In this document: positions 8,689-15,665 of the stretch, piece by piece
How positions within the stretch are numbered: the first letter of the stretch is position 1
How the letters are laid out: every line of letters starts with the position of its first letter
Assembly (NCBI GenBank): GCA_004524515.1
Contig: SDNV01000027.1
Location: 1-25,456, forward strand
Length of the DNA stretch: 25,456 nt
From: Promethearchaeota archaeon
GTDB taxonomy: Archaea > Asgardarchaeota > Lokiarchaeia > Sigynarchaeales > SOKP01
Direction: 5' to 3'
Position numbers and translations under genes: made by a program
The notes under the pieces: model-generated
Database searches by the model: none
Seen by the model: the letters and a program-made list of their open reading frames with translations, nothing else
Told to the model about the DNA's origin: nothing

Positions 8689-9975
8689 ATGACCGAAACT
8701 TCTAGTAGCTCTTTAAGAGTGTCAAAAGCTTATTTTCGATATTTAGTATTTGTTTTAATACTAATTGAAATACTCGATGCTTACACAACAGCTTACCCTT
8801 TGGTCATTCCTAGTAATATTATCGATGAATTTTTAGCAGATATGGACCGAAATACAGCTCAAGCAATTTTTTCCATTGGTGCGGGTATAGCGACAATCGG
8901 GATGTATTTTGTATTTGTTAACCAGTATATGGCTGATAGAATTGGAAGAAAAAAAATATTGGCTTTCACTTGTTTTGGAATGGCATTTGCATCTCTTATG
9001 ATGATTCTTTCGACTAGCTTTATTATGTTTATCGTCTTTCTGTTTCTGCTCTACCTTTTTTTCAGCTCTGATATTTGGATGATTTATATAAATGAAGAAT
9101 GTCCAGATGATAAAAGAGCAATTTGGGCTAATATTATAGTATCTGGAGGGATTATTGGCGTCTTTTTATCTTCTATCCTTCGAGGTGTCTTTATCACTGA
9201 AACATCTCCAGTTGGAGCATGGCGGGGCTTATCTTGGTTTGCAGTAATCTTAGGGTTTATATGCACGATACTAGTTTTATTCTCTTTAAAAGAAACTTCA
9301 ACCTACTTAGAACATAAAGAAAAAGAGGCGAAAGAAAAGGCACCATCGTTTACAGAAAATGTTAAATCCTTATTTAAATCATCTCGAAAAACTGAATATA
9401 TGGTAATTTTATTTTTAGCACTTACAAATGGCCTTAGTTATCTCTTCTGTATAGTTGGGCAAGAATACATGAGAACTCAAGGAGGATTAAGTGAAGGACA
9501 AGTAAATACTCTTGTTTTAATAACTGCCGCATTAATTTTAGCAGGCTATATTACTTCCGGGATTACCGGGGATAAAATTGGTAGAAAGTTTGTTCTTTAT
9601 TTCTGGTCGATATTATATCCCATATTAGTAATTATACTTGTAACTTTAGTTATGGCAGGGATGGGAACAAGTATTATTGCTTGGTTATTCTTTGGTCTTA
9701 TTTATTCAGCATGGTGGGGACTTATTGGTGGTATAAGAATTGTAACAGTAGAAATTGTTCCAACAGATAAAAGAGGAACTGCCGGTGGTTTGAGAGGATT
9801 TATCTCTGCTCTTGGTATTACAAGCGGGTTACTCCTTGGAGGTATCGTAGTGTTTTACTTAGGATTAGGAATGGCATTCATCCTCTTTTCTCTACCGTTA
9901 TTTATTAATATCCCATTAATCTATAAATACATTAAAGAAACAAAGGGTATAGATTTAGCTTCAATTAAAGCCTAA
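8689..9975 (+). CDS. MFS transporter (sugar/metabolite porter type)
   Basis: A 428-residue, 12-helix major facilitator protein. Motif A appears twice as expected from the internal repeat: ADRIGRKKIL after TM2 (about residue 82) and GDKIGRKFVL after TM8 (about residue 298). VEIVPTDKRGTAGG near residue 360 corresponds to the P-x-x-x-R-G loop of sugar-porter and metabolite:H+ symporter subfamilies. INEECPDDKRAIWAN is the equivalent in the first half. A central soluble loop of about 50 Lys/Glu-rich residues (about 205-235) separates the halves. Transport direction and substrate cannot be read from the sequence. It has its own leaderless-type promoter, so it is probably separate from the sirtuin gene. 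It converges on the minus-strand ATPase fragment, with a T-run between them. Confidence 0.88.
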   Translation: MTETSSSSLRVSKAYFRYLVFVLILIEILDAYTTAYPLVIPSNIIDEFLADMDRNTAQAIFSIGAGIATIGMYFVFVNQYMADRIGRKKILAFTCFGMAFASLMMILSTSFIMFIVFLFLLYLFFSSDIWMIYINEECPDDKRAIWANIIVSGGIIGVFLSSILRGVFITETSPVGAWRGLSWFAVILGFICTILVLFSLKETSTYLEHKEKEAKEKAPSFTENVKSLFKSSRKTEYMVILFLALTNGLSYLFCIVGQEYMRTQGGLSEGQVNTLVLITAALILAGYITSGITGDKIGRKFVLYFWSILYPILVIILVTLVMAGMGTSIIAWLFFGLIYSAWWGLIGGIRIVTVEIVPTDKRGTAGGLRGFISALGITSGLLLGGIVVFYLGLGMAFILFSLPLFINIPLIYKYIKETKGIDLASIKA

Positions 9976-9989
9976 ATTGAATTTTAAAG

Positions 9990-9998
9990 TTTTTTTTT
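9990..9998 (+). terminator. T-run terminator after the MFS gene
   Basis: Nine consecutive T in the 42-bp gap between convergent genes. Archaeal RNA polymerase stops at U-runs without needing a hairpin. Confidence 0.45.
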
Positions 9999-10017
9999 AT
10001 TTATTATATAATATTTT

Positions 10018-10603
10018 TTATTTAATTTTTCCATAAATATCCTTATTTCTATCCAGTTCCTTAAGGATTCTTCTTCCTTCTTTGTTCGATAGCGACAAAT
10101 TTATTTCACTATTTCTACTTAATGAACCAGTAAAGATTTGTTTATCGTTGGCAAATATTTCTATATTTTGACTTGCATATTCCGGATGTGCTTTTATAAT
10201 TACTTTCTCTTTTTTTACGATCACATCAAGTTCGATTCTTTGTTTTTGAATTTTACCTTTTTTCCCTAAGTAAAAATCCTCAGAATCATCAAAATCTTTA
10301 GTAAATCTCTTGGACTTTAAGGGATTGATAGGATTTATTACGACATCTTGTCCAAATGAGTAAATTTCTCAAGCGAGTTGACCATTATCAAAATTTCTGA
10401 CCTCAACGACAGGTCTGGCAAGATCTTTATCCCTAAAACCGTGAGGAACCTTTACAGTCATTCTTAAGGTTAAAACTGAAGAAATATCGCCACCTTCTAT
10501 AAAAATTATGGTATCAATTATAGAGGGTAGCATTCCAAGCTCAATCCTTCCAATAAACCTCTGTATAGCATCGATGGCTGAAGAAGAATGGACTACTCCA
10601 ACC
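10018..10603 (-). pseudogene. Displaced 3' fragment of a PIN-ATPase gene, with in-frame TGA
   Basis: Reading on the minus strand, 195 codons match residues 362-555 of the intact PIN-ATPase at 12459-14126, from VGVVHSSSAIDAIQRF to the C-terminal KH-like end. The match starts sharply at 10603: GGTTGGAGTAGT is shared, and nothing upstream of it is. The fragment and its counterpart are both 586 bp, with no net insertion or deletion. In the conserved half the nucleotide identity is about 80 percent by eye, yet only four amino acids differ in about 69. A single TGA at 10369-10371 replaces a Tyr codon (Ala-Tyr-Glu in the intact gene), and the frame stays open on both sides. There is no start, PIN domain or Walker A, so it cannot make the enzyme. 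A 68-codon piece from a GTG at 10224 could still encode the KH-like domain, but nothing supports its expression. Confidence 0.88.
10018..10603 (-). repeat. 586-bp direct repeat, copy 1 (3' end of PIN-ATPase gene)
   Basis: Same orientation and same length as 12459-13044; the two copies flank the HNH gene. They are alike across the whole length at the protein level, apart from a diverged linker of about 25 residues. Confidence 0.85.
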
Positions 10604-10631
10604 TTCTTTTTTAACTTTTGTAAATTATAAC

Positions 10632-12320
10632 TTATGGAAGTGAGCCTTTTATATAACCTGGATCGGCATAGATTTCTTCCATAATATTTAATATTTCACC
10701 TTCTCCCTTTTCAGTTAATTTATAAAATTTGATTGGTTGTCCCATCTTAATTGGTTTATTTATTGGATTTTTTACAACACTTATATATCCTTTCTCTTTT
10801 AAATCTTTCAAATTTTTAGAAATTGTGACATGATTATTATTTAAATATAATTCGAGATCCCGTTTATTTACTTCATCAATTCCTTTTTCTAATGAAATAA
10901 ATTGTATATACAAAAGGTATTTTTTCCAAACACCAATACGAGAAAAAATTTTAAATTTTTCATTTAAAGGATCTTCAACTTTTATGTTGTTTATGTTGTA
11001 GGCTTTAATATTGTCTATTCTTCTATAGTATTCAATTTTAGCTTTTATAGCATAATTTTTATATTTCCCATTAAAAATTTCATCAACAAAATTGGAAAAT
11101 CTCTTAGAATGTATAAGATGATGGCAATTAGCGCAAAGAGAGATAACATTTTCTTCTCTAAATAATTTAGCTAACTCTTTTGTATTATATTTATGTTTGA
11201 TTTTTGACCATGCAAAATTTTTATTTTTTGAATCTAAATGATGGAATTGAAGAGCAGGTAAATTATTCTTAACATCTACTAAACCACATCCAACACATTT
11301 ACCCTTATACAGTCTTTCAATTAAATATCTTTTTTTTATCCAAATTTTTATGATATATTTAATTTTATTTTTATTTAAATGAGATAAATTTTGATTTTTA
11401 ATCTCTTCATTGATTACATAATCAATTTCTTCAGCTGGCTTTTGGAATAAATCTTCAGTGAGAATTAAATGCTTAAATTTAAAAAATAAATCAGCATGTT
11501 GAATCTTATGACAATTACTACATATTAAATTAACATCTTCAGCCCTCAAGATTTCAATAATATCTTTAAAATCTAAACAATTCACATCTCTCCAAGAAAA
11601 TTCTTTTTTAGTTTGATCAATATGTTCAAATTCTAATGCGGGTAAATTCCATAATTCCATACCACAAAAATAACACTTTAGCTTGGTTTTAGTCCTGAAT
11701 AATTCCTCCATCACCTTTAATTTTTTTTTATTTTGCCAAATTGCATTTAATTCAGATTTACACTTTATACAAACATACATAATTCTCTTTTTACGTCCAA
11801 ATTTAGGAAATTTATTATACGGTTTTATTTTATGACATCTGGCACATTCTTTTCTCTTACCATCATCTATTAAATTTTGTTTTGTATTTCTCTCCAACTT
11901 AAAATCTATGAAATGTTTCTTTAAATAATCAAAAATTAATGGTATAAGTACCTCTAAAGATAACTGAGTCATGCCTAATGTAATATTATTTGCCACTAAT
12001 TCTTCTACTAATTCTCTTATATTAAGAGGATTATAGTTTATTTTATAACTTTCATTAGAATTTATTAAAACAGCAACAATTTTTACTAAATTTTGAATAT
12101 GATCCGATAATTTATCTGAATAATTGTGATTATGAATTTTTCTTCGAATACGGTCAATTTCTAAAAGTGGGATTCTATTAATCCAATTTTGTTGTGAATC
12201 TTCAGAAATTAGTTCTAATTTTATCTTTTTACCTAATTCTGATAAGGTTGGAGGATTATCAACATTTAATTTTCGAAATATATATTTACTCAAGACTAAA
12301 CGTGTTTTCATTGATAACAT
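10632..12320 (-). CDS. Tandem HNH endonuclease with zinc ribbon and C-terminal winged helix
   Basis: A 562-residue protein counted from the ATG at 12320, preferred because AAGGTGA, a good Shine-Dalgarno match, ends five bases before it; a GTG three codons upstream overlaps that site. Residues 1-150 are helical and unrecognised. A zinc ribbon follows with CARC (159/162) and CIKC (184/187). HNH domain 1 has CYFC (216/219), EFEHID (H233) and CSNCHKIQH (267-275). HNH domain 2 has CVGC (342/345), QFHHLD (H360, H361) and CANCHHLIH (396-404). Residues about 465-545 look like a winged helix-turn-helix ending in the typical FYKLTEKGE wing. Each HNH unit has both Cys pairs and the catalytic His, so both could cut DNA. 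It ends 28 bp from the truncated ATPase fragment. A homing-type nuclease is the best guess; a defence nuclease is the alternative. Confidence 0.8.
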   Translation of the reverse strand: MLSMKTRLVLSKYIFRKLNVDNPPTLSELGKKIKLELISEDSQQNWINRIPLLEIDRIRRKIHNHNYSDKLSDHIQNLVKIVAVLINSNESYKINYNPLNIRELVEELVANNITLGMTQLSLEVLIPLIFDYLKKHFIDFKLERNTKQNLIDDGKRKECARCHKIKPYNKFPKFGRKKRIMYVCIKCKSELNAIWQNKKKLKVMEELFRTKTKLKCYFCGMELWNLPALEFEHIDQTKKEFSWRDVNCLDFKDIIEILRAEDVNLICSNCHKIQHADLFFKFKHLILTEDLFQKPAEEIDYVINEEIKNQNLSHLNKNKIKYIIKIWIKKRYLIERLYKGKCVGCGLVDVKNNLPALQFHHLDSKNKNFAWSKIKHKYNTKELAKLFREENVISLCANCHHLIHSKRFSNFVDEIFNGKYKNYAIKAKIEYYRRIDNIKAYNINNIKVEDPLNEKFKIFSRIGVWKKYLLYIQFISLEKGIDEVNKRDLELYLNNNHVTISKNLKDLKEKGYISVVKNPINKPIKMGQPIKFYKLTEKGEGEILNIMEEIYADPGYIKGSLP

Positions 12321-12362
12321 AAGAGTCACCTTGATTTTTTAGATAATCAACTCATTAAATTC

Positions 12363-12393
12363 TTTAATAGTTAGTTTCTACAAAACTATTAAA
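12363..12393. repeat. 10-bp perfect inverted repeat upstream of the HNH gene
   Basis: TTTAATAGTT (12363-12372) and AACTATTAAA (12384-12393) are perfect reverse complements separated by 11 nt. The dyad lies 43-73 bp before the HNH start codon, where an operator or a hairpin in the leader could act. Confidence 0.5.
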
Positions 12394-12405
12394 ATAAAGA
12401 TATTT

Positions 12406-12416
12406 AAAAAAAAAAA
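12406..12416 (-). terminator. U-run terminator after the EndA/PIN-ATPase unit
   Basis: Eleven A on the plus strand read as U on the minus-strand transcript, 43 bp after the ATPase stop codon. This is enough for archaeal termination and would separate the ATPase from the HNH gene. Confidence 0.45.
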
Positions 12417-12458
12417 GAAAGTAATAAAATCTACTGATTATATTTATTAAAATCTAAG

Positions 12459-13044
12459 CTATTTGATTTTAGCATAAATTTCTTTATTTTTATTAAATTC
12501 TTTTAGAATCCTCTTACCCTCCTTATTTGATAACGAGAGAGATATTTCACCTTCACGACTTAGACTTCCCGTAAAAATAAGATCTTTATCCACAAATATC
12601 ATAATGTTTTTGCTGGAATATTGAGGATCTGCTTTAATAACAACTTTTTGCTTTTTAAATTCAATATCTAACTCAATCTTTTCATCTTTAGGTTGTTTTT
12701 CCCAATAAAGCAATTCAGTTTTATCATTTTCTTTATATTTTATAGATTTTTTAGATTTTAGGGGATTTATTGGATTTATTGTAATATCCTGACCGAAGGA
12801 ATAAATTTCATACGCAAGCCAATTAGTTTTAAAATCTCTTACTTCAACGACGGGTCTTGCTAAATCTTTATCTCTAAAACCATGTGGAACTTTAACAGTC
12901 ATCTTTAAAGTTAAGACTGAAGCAATATCTCCATCTTCTATAAATATAATAGTATCAATTATCGATGGTAGCATTCCAAGTTCAATTCTACCTATAAATC
13001 TTTGGATTGCATCAATGGCAGAAGAGGAATGAACTACTCCAACC
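12459..13044 (-). repeat. 586-bp direct repeat, copy 2 (within intact PIN-ATPase gene)
   Basis: Counterpart of 10018-10603. It corresponds to the last 195 codons of the intact gene. Homology to copy 1 stops at 13044/13045, in the middle of the ATPase domain. Confidence 0.85.
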
Positions 13045-14126
13045 ATTCCTACTCCCGCTAAACGAAAATCTGAGAATATTTTGAAATCTTCAAATATACG
13101 AACTTCGTCGAAAATTGTAAAGTCTGGCCTTACAAGTAATAAAACATCTGCGGATTTTTCAAGACTTCCTTCTAATTTTGTATATTGTGTAATTTCAGGT
13201 CTTACTTGGAGATCTCTAACGCTTTCAAGGGTTTTAACTACCATATCCTGTTCAAGATAATGGTTGGCTAAAGCTGCAGAGAAAGTACTCTTCCCCGCGC
13301 CTGGTGATCCTGCAACTAATATTCCTTCTGCTTTACTTAGACGCTTACTGAGCCTTTTATCCATGGAATAATCGTTTAAAGTGAGATTTACAAGCGGTCG
13401 AACTGCGGTAATTTCAACATCATTAGAAAAGGGAGGTCGAGTTATAACAATTCTAAATTCACGCAGTTGAGCAACAACGGCACCTTCTCTTTCAATCTCA
13501 ATAAATGAATGTTCATCCTCTCTTACATTTTCAATAATTTCAAGAGCAATATCTTCTATTAACTTATTTGAAATGGGCTCTTCGGAAATTTTGTGCAAAT
13601 GCCAATTACCAGGTCGTCCTTTTTTTGCATAAGGAGGCAAATTTCGTTTAAGATGAACACTCATGGTTTCATCATCAAAATAAGAAATTAATTTAAGTGA
13701 TTTTAGTAAAATTTCTGGTTGAGGTTTCTTTTTCCAGGCATAGAGTACTTCCAATCCCTCAAATGTCCCTACATCTCCTTGTATCTGATCCGCGGTTATT
13801 AAAATTGCATTATTTTCTCGAGCTGATTCTCGGATTAAAGCATCCAATTCTCCCCCGGGAGCCATTTTAATCTCTTCTCTTGTGGGGCGTTTTCCAATAA
13901 TATGGAGCGTAATTACTCCTTGTTCATGAAGCCCTCTAAGATGCTTTAATACGTTCAACCCAAAAAAACCAATCTCTTTCTGAATATTGGTTCTATATTC
14001 GACTTCAGCAAGAACGATATTGGAAATGTAAATCTCGGGATTTGCCCCTAATTCACCATCTTCGATTAAGGCTATTATTTGACCATTAAAAATAACGGAT
14101 GTATCGCATGCAAATTTATTTGGCAT
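12459..14126 (-). CDS. PIN-domain/KH ATPase (COG1855, VapC-type PIN + secretion-type ATPase)
   Basis: A 555-residue protein. Residues 1-130 form a PIN domain with acidic residues in the expected places (D8, E41, D95, D113), the site that binds Mg or Mn for RNA cleavage. Residues about 200-430 form a VirB11/PilT-like ATPase with Walker A GSPGAGKST (273-281) and a Walker B-like TIFDEVR (337-343). Residues about 490-555 form a KH-like domain, as usual in this archaeal family. The fusion points to an ATP-driven RNase or RNA-remodelling enzyme; its physiological substrate is not established. The ATG at 14126 lies inside the end of the EndA-like gene (11-bp overlap), so the two are co-transcribed and probably translationally coupled. 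Its last 195 codons have a second, broken copy at 10018-10603, so this part may have been replaced. Confidence 0.92.
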   Translation of the reverse strand: MPNKFACDTSVIFNGQIIALIEDGELGANPEIYISNIVLAEVEYRTNIQKEIGFFGLNVLKHLRGLHEQGVITLHIIGKRPTREEIKMAPGGELDALIRESARENNAILITADQIQGDVGTFEGLEVLYAWKKKPQPEILLKSLKLISYFDDETMSVHLKRNLPPYAKKGRPGNWHLHKISEEPISNKLIEDIALEIIENVREDEHSFIEIEREGAVVAQLREFRIVITRPPFSNDVEITAVRPLVNLTLNDYSMDKRLSKRLSKAEGILVAGSPGAGKSTFSAALANHYLEQDMVVKTLESVRDLQVRPEITQYTKLEGSLEKSADVLLLVRPDFTIFDEVRIFEDFKIFSDFRLAGVGMVGVVHSSSAIDAIQRFIGRIELGMLPSIIDTIIFIEDGDIASVLTLKMTVKVPHGFRDKDLARPVVEVRDFKTNWLAYEIYSFGQDITINPINPLKSKKSIKYKENDKTELLYWEKQPKDEKIELDIEFKKQKVVIKADPQYSSKNIMIFVDKDLIFTGSLSREGEISLSLSNKEGKRILKEFNKNKEIYAKIK

Positions 14127-14724
14127 CTTGTTTTCTCTCGGTACCCTCTATATTTATAATTTGAAATTTTTTAACGCTATAATATATAGGTTTACTCAGC
14201 CTGTCAACAGTAGCCACGATAAGATCCTTTCGGGAACTCATCGCCACTCGTGAAATTCTATCTAAATCTTTCAATTCTATGGGGCTTCCCTCATACACAG
14301 GATAAATTAAATATTTTGCGGAGTCTTCTTCAAAATTTGCACCTCTTTTAAACACCCGGAATTCTATTCCATCACCATAACCCGTTCTAACGATATAACC
14401 CCTTTTTCTCAAATCCATATAAATTGTATATTTATGCCATAAAGTATCGTCAAATTGAGTGAAATAAGTCAATAACCCTTCAAAATCATATAGCTCTTTA
14501 TTTTTATCATTATTTTCCCATAATAATATTCTTCTTCGTTCGCACAGCAGAAGAACTTCCATGGGTTCCAAAATTAAGATTTCTTCTTCGTTCGTATTTT
14601 TTTCGAGTGTTCCTATATACGAATTGTTATAGAAATCTTCAATACCCTCTTTATCGGAAATTAAGACTTTATCGTCTTTTATAATTCCCTCTATTTGAGC
14701 CTTTTCTATTGATTTTTCAGTCAT
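14116..14724 (-). CDS. tRNA-splicing endonuclease (EndA) homologue lacking catalytic Tyr and His
   Basis: A 202-residue protein with the two-part EndA layout: an N-terminal alpha/beta domain (about 1-80) and a nuclease-fold C-terminal domain (about 92-190) starting with YTIYMDLRKRGYIVRTGYG. In active EndA the triad is Tyr in the F-R-x-Y motif, His in H-x-x-Y-L, and Lys in the R-K-x-L helix. Here the first reads EFRVF (F125) and the second SAKYLI (S135), while RKDLIVA keeps K166. With the general base and acid both gone, it should not cut by itself. Crenarchaeal and some other EndA enzymes are heterotetramers with a catalytic and a structural subunit; this would be the structural one, with the catalytic partner elsewhere. 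The gene leads an operon with the PIN-ATPase. The start ATG at 14724 opens a short region shared with the divergent HycI gene. Confidence 0.82.
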   Translation of the reverse strand: MTEKSIEKAQIEGIIKDDKVLISDKEGIEDFYNNSYIGTLEKNTNEEEILILEPMEVLLLCERRRILLWENNDKNKELYDFEGLLTYFTQFDDTLWHKYTIYMDLRKRGYIVRTGYGDGIEFRVFKRGANFEEDSAKYLIYPVYEGSPIELKDLDRISRVAMSSRKDLIVATVDRLSKPIYYSVKKFQIINIEGTERKQDAK

Positions 14725-14822
14725 TTCCTACTTTATTATTATCTTTTCTACTTAATGAATTTAACCGTTTTCCAGACCAACAAGAAATATTAATTTAATT
14801 TCCATACTTTTTTACTATAATA

Positions 14823-15401
14823 ATGAATGGAATACTGGAAAAACTATTTAATCGTTTAAAAGGCGCTAAAAAAATTGTGTTTATGGGAATTGGGGAAGAA
14901 AAATTAACCGATGACGGGGTAGGACCTTATATAATTACTGAGCTATTAGAGTACTCTAATGAAAGCCTTTTGTTTATCAATGCAAATATCGATCCTATGG
15001 CAAGAATAGATCAAATAATAGAATTCAATCCCTCTCATTTAGTCATTATAGATACTTGTACATTAAATAGCACTCCGGGGACCATAGCTATATTGGAACG
15101 GGAAAATATCTGTAATTATGTCCCTATTTCCACTCATACAATCCCTTTACATATAGTGATTGATTTAATAGTGCAAAAAATTCCTTCTTTATCAGTATGT
15201 ATGATTGGAATCGTTCCAGAAAGCTTAGAAGGATTTACTGAACTAACCCTCTATAAGGATAATAAATTTACCATAGATGATAAAAATGAAAATGAAGATT
15301 TGCCTTTTTTTAACTTTCAACTTACAGACACCATACAGCAAGTTGCCGATGAGATTATTTTAATAATTAAGGAACTAATTCAAAAACTCTGGTCGTCCTG
15401 A
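14823..15401 (+). CDS. hycI: Hydrogenase maturation protease, HycI/HyaD family
   Basis: A 192-residue member of the nickel-dependent endopeptidases that trim the C-terminus of [NiFe]-hydrogenase large subunits after metal insertion. The N-terminal strand GIGEEKLTDDGVGP carries the ligand D31, VIIDTCT supplies D77, and THTIPLH supplies H105, matching D16, D62 and H90 of E. coli HycI. MIGIVPESLEGFTELT matches the family's G-I-x-P region before the last helix. It implies a [NiFe] hydrogenase elsewhere in the genome, more likely group 3 or 4 given the HycI-like rather than HyaD-like motifs. No hydrogenase genes are adjacent. A stretch of about 30 Asn/Asp/Glu-rich residues (about 148-165) looks like an insertion. 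It is divergent from EndA, and its end overlaps a small minus-strand ORF by 22 bp. Confidence 0.88.
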   Translation: MNGILEKLFNRLKGAKKIVFMGIGEEKLTDDGVGPYIITELLEYSNESLLFINANIDPMARIDQIIEFNPSHLVIIDTCTLNSTPGTIAILERENICNYVPISTHTIPLHIVIDLIVQKIPSLSVCMIGIVPESLEGFTELTLYKDNKFTIDDKNENEDLPFFNFQLTDTIQQVADEIILIIKELIQKLWSS

Positions 15402-15586
15402 ACATTTTCATTTGTATTCTTGGAAAAATGGTTTACTATAATATCAATCGTTCGAGAAAGTTGTTCTTTCTCCTCTTGCTCTAGTTCTTCTTTAAATTTC
15501 TCTAAAAATTTTATTGTTTTTTCAGCTTGAACCAGTTTTCTTATATAATTAGACCCTTTCTCATCAAAAGCGCCACCCCATACCAT
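15380..15586 (-). CDS. Small helical protein, unknown
   Basis: A 68-residue ORF, Glu/Lys-rich and predicted mostly helical (LEKFKEELEQEEKEQL), with no recognised domain. In favour: the ATG at 15586 has AGAGAGTG seven bases upstream, a TTTTTTATAAG box lies near 15640-15650, and it fills a gap that is otherwise empty. Against: it is short, and its last 22 bp overlap the 3' end of the convergent HycI gene. The frame stays open for 18 codons upstream of the ATG with protein-like content but no standard start codon, so the N-terminus may be longer. I assign no function. Confidence 0.5.
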   Translation of the reverse strand: MVWGGAFDEKGSNYIRKLVQAEKTIKFLEKFKEELEQEEKEQLSRTIDIIVNHFSKNTNENVQDDQSF

Positions 15587-15665
15587 TTGAAGACACTCTC
15601 TTAATTTTTGAATTTTAGCCTTTCTATGATAATTAAATTCTTATAAAAAATTAAAAATATAAAAA

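Larger units (their letters stand above)
10604..12458 (-). mobile_element. Putative HNH element inserted behind the restored PIN-ATPase gene
   Basis: The region between the two 586-bp copies holds only the tandem-HNH gene, a 10-bp inverted repeat and a T-run. If the intact gene's 3' end came with the element, the element proper would run from 10604 to about 13044. No transposase, integrase, terminal inverted repeats or target-site duplication is visible. The claim of mobility rests on the nuclease gene and the displaced 3' fragment, and is inference. Confidence 0.45.

Noticed and set aside
10369..10371. In-frame TGA read as selenocysteine
   Set aside because: The intact copy has Tyr here, no SECIS-like hairpin was noticed, and the upstream part of the gene is missing. 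A nonsense mutation in a displaced fragment is simpler.
10632..12320. Intein or intron inside the PIN-ATPase gene
   Set aside because: The ORF has its own start and ribosome-binding site, no splice-domain motifs were seen, and the two sides do not form one interrupted gene: the intact gene is already complete before it.
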